Positions 59,517-64,000 of a DNA stretch of 64,000 bases are shown piece after piece (the first letter of the stretch is position 1; every line of letters begins with the position of its first letter). The stretch covers positions 124,001-188,000 of the forward strand of contig JAZUIV010000017.1 in NCBI GenBank assembly GCA_045642485.1. Reading direction: 5' to 3'. Both the position numbers and the translations under genes were made by a program. Below the pieces are notes generated by a model. The model was not told where the DNA came from, did not search any database, and was given only the letters and a program-made list of their open reading frames with translations. The DNA is from Cacconaster sp045642485 (GTDB lineage Bacteria; Bacteroidota; Bacteroidia; Bacteroidales; UBA932).

Positions 59517-62477
59517 ATGAAACAAAACTCTTTTTCAGTTAAGGCTGTTATGGCTTCTCTTGCCGCGCTGATGATCTGCTTCTCAGCCGCCGCACAGACG
59601 AAGAGTATCAGCGGAACCGTTAAAGGCGAGGACGGACAGCCTCTAGCAGGCGTTGCCGTTCTCATCAAAGGCACTACCACAGGTGCCTCAACAGACCTTG
59701 ATGGCCGTTACGCTTTCAAGTACTCCCAAAGCAATCCGACTCTGCAGGTATCCTGCATCGGATATGAAACCCTGGAATTCCCCATCAACGGGAAGACAGT
59801 CATTGACATCACTCTCAAGGAAGAGACAACAGCCCTTGAAGAGACGATTGTCGTAGGTTATGCCGTAGGTAACAAACGTACTATCTCCGGTGCCATCGAG
59901 CGCGTAACCGCCGAGAACATGAACACCGGTTACGTTTCAAGCGCAGTCGACGCCATCAACGGTAAGGTTCCCGGACTGGTAATCACCCAGAACGGCGGCA
60001 ACGTCACCGATACTCCCGATATCCGTATCCGTGGTACATCATCCCTCTCAGGCGGAAGCACTCCTCTGGTAGTTATCGACGGTATTTTCGGAAGCGTGGA
60101 TATGCTTTACTCCCTCTCTCCTGAGGACATTCAGGAAATCACCGTTCTCAAGGATGCATCCGAGACCGCTCAGTACGGTTCAAGAGGTTCCGCCGGTGTA
60201 ATCGTGGTGACCACCAAGAGAGGAAAGGACGGACGCGCCGAAGTGAGCTACAACGGTCAGTTCGGTATCTCCCAGGCTGTCAAGAACCTTGAGGTTCTCT
60301 CAGCAGACGAATACAGGAACGTCAACAAGACTATGTTCGGCGGTGTAGGTCTCGATATGGGCAGCAACACCAACTGGATTGACTGGATTGAGAACAAATT
60401 TGCTTTCCAGAACAACCACAACCTCACTCTCTCCGCAGGCAACAAGCAGAGCACGATGATGGCTTCAGTAGGTATCCAGGACCGAAACGGTATCGTACGC
60501 AATACTGGCCACACCAACTACAGCGCCCGTCTCAACGCAACCCACAAGGCCTTCGGTGACAGACTCACCCTCGAAGTGAACCTGATGGGTTCCCTCCGCA
60601 ACCTGAACTACGTTGACAGGGGCATCTTCGCAGGTGCTGCAACCTACAACCCCACGTTCCCTCACGAGCGTAACAAGGAGACCGGTTGGTGGGATTATGA
60701 CCCCAACGCCGAGACCGTTACCCACCCGGGTGACTATATGGATTTCACAAGGGACGGCGAAGCCGCACGTGCAGTCGCCAGCGGACGTATCTCTTATGAA
60801 ATCATCAAAGGTCTGACCGCAAGCGTGTTCGGTTCATTCAACTACGACAACTTCCTCTCCCGCAACTACTATCCTTATGACACCAAGTCATACCGTGGCA
60901 GCCGCGGTGAGGCCAACTCTTCATACACAAGGAATACCAACAGCCTGTTCAACGCTTCGCTGAACTACAACAAGGAAATCAAGAAGCACTCCATCAACGT
61001 GCTCGGTCTTGTCGAGGCCCAGAAATACGACTATTGGTACAACTACGAGAAGACCACCGGTTTCGACACCAACTACTTCCTCTACAACAACTTCCAGGCC
61101 GGTTCAACGGTCAAGTGGGGCGACGTTCAGTCAAGTGCCACAAACTACACTCTGATGTCCTATCTGGCACGTGTCAACTATATGTATGACAGCCGATTCG
61201 TCATCACCCTCAACGCCCGTGCCGACGGTTCCTCAAAACTCGGAGCAAACCACAAGTGGGGCTTCTTCCCCTCTGCATCCGCAGCGTGGATTATCTCCAA
61301 CGAGAAGTTTATGAAGGGTCAGAACGTTATCAGCAACCTGAAACTCCGCGCCGGCTACGGTGTGACCGGTAACCAGGATGCAATCTCTCCCTACAACTCA
61401 CTCAAGCTGATGTCCCCCAACGGAACAACCGTATACAACGGTTCAACCGTCACCACCTACGCCCTGGGCTCCAATCCTAACCCTGACCTGAAATGGGAGA
61501 CCAAATACACCTTCGATGCAGGTATCGACTTCGCATTGTGGAAGGGCCGCTTCAGCGGTGCGTTGGATGTCTATTTCTCAAGGACCAAAGACCTCCTCTA
61601 TACTTATAAGGTACCTGTTCCTCCTTTCGTATATACCGACCTTCTTGCCAATATGGGTGAGATGACCAACAACGGTGTCGAACTCTCCCTCCGCGGCGCG
61701 GTCATCCAGAAGAAAGACTGGTCTTTGAACCTCACAGGAAACTTTGCCTACAACGAGAACAAACTCGTCAGCCTCTCCGGTACATATCAGGGACAGGATC
61801 TGACAACATCCAAGTACATCGCCGTGGCGAGCGCAGACTGTAACGGTCTTACCTCCAACACCAACGTTGTCTATATGACCGAAGGTTATCCTATCAACAT
61901 CTTCCGTCTCCCCGTCCACGACGGATTCAACGTAGATGAAAACGGTCACAAGACCTACAAGTTCAAGGACGTAACCGGTGACGGCAACATCACCCTCGAC
62001 GATGAAGGTGACCGCGAATACCTCGGACAGGCAACTCCGAAGGTAACCGCCAACCTCGGCGCACAGCTGAGATTCAAACAGTTCGACCTCGCAGTCCAGT
62101 TCAACGGAGCATTCGGCCATATGATTTACAACTTCCAGGGTCTCCGTCTGAGCAGCCTCGGTGCATTCCCCACCTACAACGTTCTCAAGACCGCGCCCGA
62201 ACTCGGCGTTTACAACGCACAGCACACTTCATACTGGCTCGAGAAAGGTGACTACGTGAACATCCAGTACATCACTCTGGGTTACAACCTTCCCGTAAAG
62301 AACGCCAAATATCTGAAGGGGTTCAGGGCCGCTCTCTCCTGCAACAACGTTGCAACCATCACAGGTTACACGGGTATGACTCCTATCCTCAACAACCAGC
62401 AGATTGGTGCCGGTGTTGACCGCAACATCTATCCTGTTATGCGTACTTACACATTGCAGCTCTCTGTCAGATTCTAA
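59517..62477 (+). CDS. SusC-like TonB-dependent receptor
   Basis: Outer-membrane barrel of a SusCD nutrient-uptake pair. The 986 residues comprise a signal peptide (to about 27, ICFSAAAQ), a carboxypeptidase-like domain (about 28-115: ISGTVKGEDGQPLAGVAVLI), a TonB box region and the plug with the SusC signature EETIVVGYAVGNKR, then IRIRGTSSLSGGSTPLVVIDG and GSRGSAGVIVVTTKRGKDG, and a barrel ending TYTLQLSVRF. No STN or anti-sigma signalling domain is seen. The partner SusD gene starts 29 bp downstream. No glycan enzymes follow within the window, so the ligand (glycan or peptide) is unknown. Confidence 0.95.
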   Translation: MKQNSFSVKAVMASLAALMICFSAAAQTKSISGTVKGEDGQPLAGVAVLIKGTTTGASTDLDGRYAFKYSQSNPTLQVSCIGYETLEFPINGKTVIDITLKEETTALEETIVVGYAVGNKRTISGAIERVTAENMNTGYVSSAVDAINGKVPGLVITQNGGNVTDTPDIRIRGTSSLSGGSTPLVVIDGIFGSVDMLYSLSPEDIQEITVLKDASETAQYGSRGSAGVIVVTTKRGKDGRAEVSYNGQFGISQAVKNLEVLSADEYRNVNKTMFGGVGLDMGSNTNWIDWIENKFAFQNNHNLTLSAGNKQSTMMASVGIQDRNGIVRNTGHTNYSARLNATHKAFGDRLTLEVNLMGSLRNLNYVDRGIFAGAATYNPTFPHERNKETGWWDYDPNAETVTHPGDYMDFTRDGEAARAVASGRISYEIIKGLTASVFGSFNYDNFLSRNYYPYDTKSYRGSRGEANSSYTRNTNSLFNASLNYNKEIKKHSINVLGLVEAQKYDYWYNYEKTTGFDTNYFLYNNFQAGSTVKWGDVQSSATNYTLMSYLARVNYMYDSRFVITLNARADGSSKLGANHKWGFFPSASAAWIISNEKFMKGQNVISNLKLRAGYGVTGNQDAISPYNSLKLMSPNGTTVYNGSTVTTYALGSNPNPDLKWETKYTFDAGIDFALWKGRFSGALDVYFSRTKDLLYTYKVPVPPFVYTDLLANMGEMTNNGVELSLRGAVIQKKDWSLNLTGNFAYNENKLVSLSGTYQGQDLTTSKYIAVASADCNGLTSNTNVVYMTEGYPINIFRLPVHDGFNVDENGHKTYKFKDVTGDGNITLDDEGDREYLGQATPKVTANLGAQLRFKQFDLAVQFNGAFGHMIYNFQGLRLSSLGAFPTYNVLKTAPELGVYNAQHTSYWLEKGDYVNIQYITLGYNLPVKNAKYLKGFRAALSCNNVATITGYTGMTPILNNQQIGAGVDRNIYPVMRTYTLQLSVRF

Positions 62478-62506
62478 TTTAACGTAACGGATAAGAAAAA
62501 GACATT

Positions 62507-64000
62507 ATGAAAAAGATATTTTACAGTACAGCACTGATTGCTACGCTCTCGCTGATGATGGTCGGTTGTTCTCTCGAGGAGAAGCCCCTGAGCAAGTTTG
62601 GTGAGGACGAAGCATACAAAAGCTCCACTATGGTATATGTAAATACCGTAGCCAGCCTTTACAACAAACTTTACAGCCGTTTCAAAGGCGGAGACGACAA
62701 CTTCAACTATATGTCGGAGTTCACCGCCAACGTACTCTTCCTCCCCGGACGTCAGGGCGACTGGGTTGACGGCGGTAAACACCAGAACGCATTTCTCCAC
62801 AAATGGGACCCTTCCACTGACTACATCAAGAATTTGTGGAACGACTCCTATTCAGACATTGCCCTCTGCAACGCTTCAATAGAGAAACTCGATGAAATCG
62901 CAGGTCTCGGAACTCTTGACCCCGAAGTTATCGAATCCTACAAGGCTGAGGTACGTGCAATCCGCGCATTCTATTATATGTGGCTCGTTGACTTCTTCGG
63001 AAGGATTCCTATCGTCACCTCTTCTGATATGGGTGTAGGTGACGTTCAGCAGAGCGAAAGAAGCGCCGCCTACAAATTCGTGAAAGACGAAATCTGCGCC
63101 ATCATCCCTCACCTTGCAGAAGGAACGGCCCAGAAGACTTCCAGCGAATACTACGCACGTTTCACCAAGGCTGCCGGTTATGCAATGCTTGCAAAAGTTG
63201 CCATCAACGGAGCAGTCTTCAGCCAGGACAAGTGGAATGACGGCAAATTCACCGGCGGCATTGCCAAGGTTGAGCCCACTGTCACCGCAGCCGGAAAGGC
63301 CGACAGCTATACTGTTGACGGCAGGACAATGAACGCTTGGGAAACAGTCGTATATTGCCAGGAGAAAGTTGCGGAACTCGGATATCATCTTGAGGCCAAC
63401 TTCGCCGCAAACTTCACCAACAGCGGCAACGAGAACTCAAACGAGAACATCTTCGTAAGGCCTATGGACGACAACGTTTATCGCAACTCCGACACTCAGG
63501 TGACCCGTTCCCTCCACTACAACCACGCTTCCACAATCGGTTTCTCATCCTGGAACGGAACTGCTGCCACGGTACACGCCCTGAAGGCATTCGGTTATGA
63601 AGAGGAAATCAACCAGGCTGACCTGTCACAGAGTGTTTTCGAGTGCGATGACCCCCGTTTCGCTCTCTCATTCTTCTACGGTTCCTGCTCAGTGAACGGT
63701 GTGAAAGTGGGGGCAGGCGTTTCCGAGGACAAATGGCCCGAAGGTTACTACATCGGCTATGCAGCCCAGAATGACTACAGCACTGAGGATTTCAGCGATC
63801 CTTGGGGACTGTATATCGTAAAATGGGGCGGTTGCCGTATCAAGAAGTACGAATATGACCCCACCACTTCCGACCAGAACGTATTCAACGCTGACCGCAC
63901 CATCTTCCGTTATGCCGACCTGCTTCTCCTCGCAGCCGAAGCACAGTACAGACTTGGCAACTTCAGCAGCGCAACTGACCTCCTCAATCAGGTCAGGGAT
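62507..64000 (+). CDS. SusD/RagB-like lipoprotein (3' end beyond window)
   Basis: Surface lid that captures ligand for the SusC-like receptor. The frame is open for 498 codons from ATG 62507 to the window edge. A lipoprotein signal (MKKIFYSTALIATLSLMMVG then C) has lipobox Cys20. The SusD fold is supported by helices typical of the family: NLWNDSYSDIALCNASIEKL, AEVRAIRAFYYMWLVDFFGR (tetratricopeptide-like start) and, near the edge, FRYADLLLLAAEAQYRLG, the RagB_SusD C-terminal signature. Only a short C-terminal part is missing. It is read with the susC-like gene. Confidence 0.93.
   Translation, partial: MKKIFYSTALIATLSLMMVGCSLEEKPLSKFGEDEAYKSSTMVYVNTVASLYNKLYSRFKGGDDNFNYMSEFTANVLFLPGRQGDWVDGGKHQNAFLHKWDPSTDYIKNLWNDSYSDIALCNASIEKLDEIAGLGTLDPEVIESYKAEVRAIRAFYYMWLVDFFGRIPIVTSSDMGVGDVQQSERSAAYKFVKDEICAIIPHLAEGTAQKTSSEYYARFTKAAGYAMLAKVAINGAVFSQDKWNDGKFTGGIAKVEPTVTAAGKADSYTVDGRTMNAWETVVYCQEKVAELGYHLEANFAANFTNSGNENSNENIFVRPMDDNVYRNSDTQVTRSLHYNHASTIGFSSWNGTAATVHALKAFGYEEEINQADLSQSVFECDDPRFALSFFYGSCSVNGVKVGAGVSEDKWPEGYYIGYAAQNDYSTEDFSDPWGLYIVKWGGCRIKKYEYDPTTSDQNVFNADRTIFRYADLLLLAAEAQYRLGNFSSATDLLNQVRD

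Overview
The window reads as chromosome of a Bacteroidota bacterium, most likely order Bacteroidales. It carries a SusC/SusD pair, a second large TonB-dependent receptor, BACON-like and DUF4988 lipoproteins, and DUF3109. Genes repeatedly sit behind the Bacteroidota promoter form TTTG-N19/20-TAnnTTTG, and obvious Shine-Dalgarno sequences are scarce. Base composition is moderate (roughly half G+C by eye) except for a clearly AT-rich restriction-modification block. Family and genus cannot be fixed from this sequence alone.

Layout. 1-6.6 kb: mutS2 (running off the left edge) coupled to the c-di-AMP synthase gene cdaA, then a 1095-residue TonB-dependent receptor. 6.6-13.4 kb: glyA-metK-DUF3109 on the minus strand, then a SpoU-type RNA methyltransferase and a GH2 beta-galactosidase. 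13.4-14.1 kb: a palindrome-rich gap with tRNA-Gly and a partial copy of its 3' end. 14.1-27.6 kb: a de novo purine operon (purC-like, purE, purL, purC, purF, purM, purN, purH, purD-folD fusion) followed at 4 bp by an M23 peptidase gene. 27.6-35.3 kb: housekeeping genes (yraN, GDP-mannose synthesis, pheS, a YhcC-type radical SAM protein, an NlpC/P60 hydrolase, rpsO-pnp) and tRNA-Pro. 35.3-41.3 kb: accessory island with a DUF3791/DUF3990/DUF3791 cassette, a restriction-modification operon whose methylase carries an N-terminal nuclease-like domain, a truncated ATPase gene, and an inverted-repeat-rich gap. 41.3-49.3 kb: a sugar kinase plus nucleotidyltransferase pair, ComF, a GH36-like enzyme, BACON-like proteins and a C69 dipeptidase. 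49.3-64 kb: three tandem DUF4988 lipoproteins behind a PlsC-like acyltransferase, then DUF6057, a PD40 protein with a CxxCH motif, a cysteine-less TlpA-like protein, SusC and SusD (running off the right edge).

How the genes fit together. glyA and folD supply one-carbon units; purN and purH consume 10-formyl-THF; metK uses methionine for SAM. The purine cluster encodes PRPP to IMP except purB and purK, which are not in the window. Its three most unusual points are an in-frame PurD-FolD fusion, a PurF whose glutaminase active site is altered at every key position, and two different SAICAR-synthetase homologues. No CRISPR array, prophage, integrase or insertion sequence was seen.
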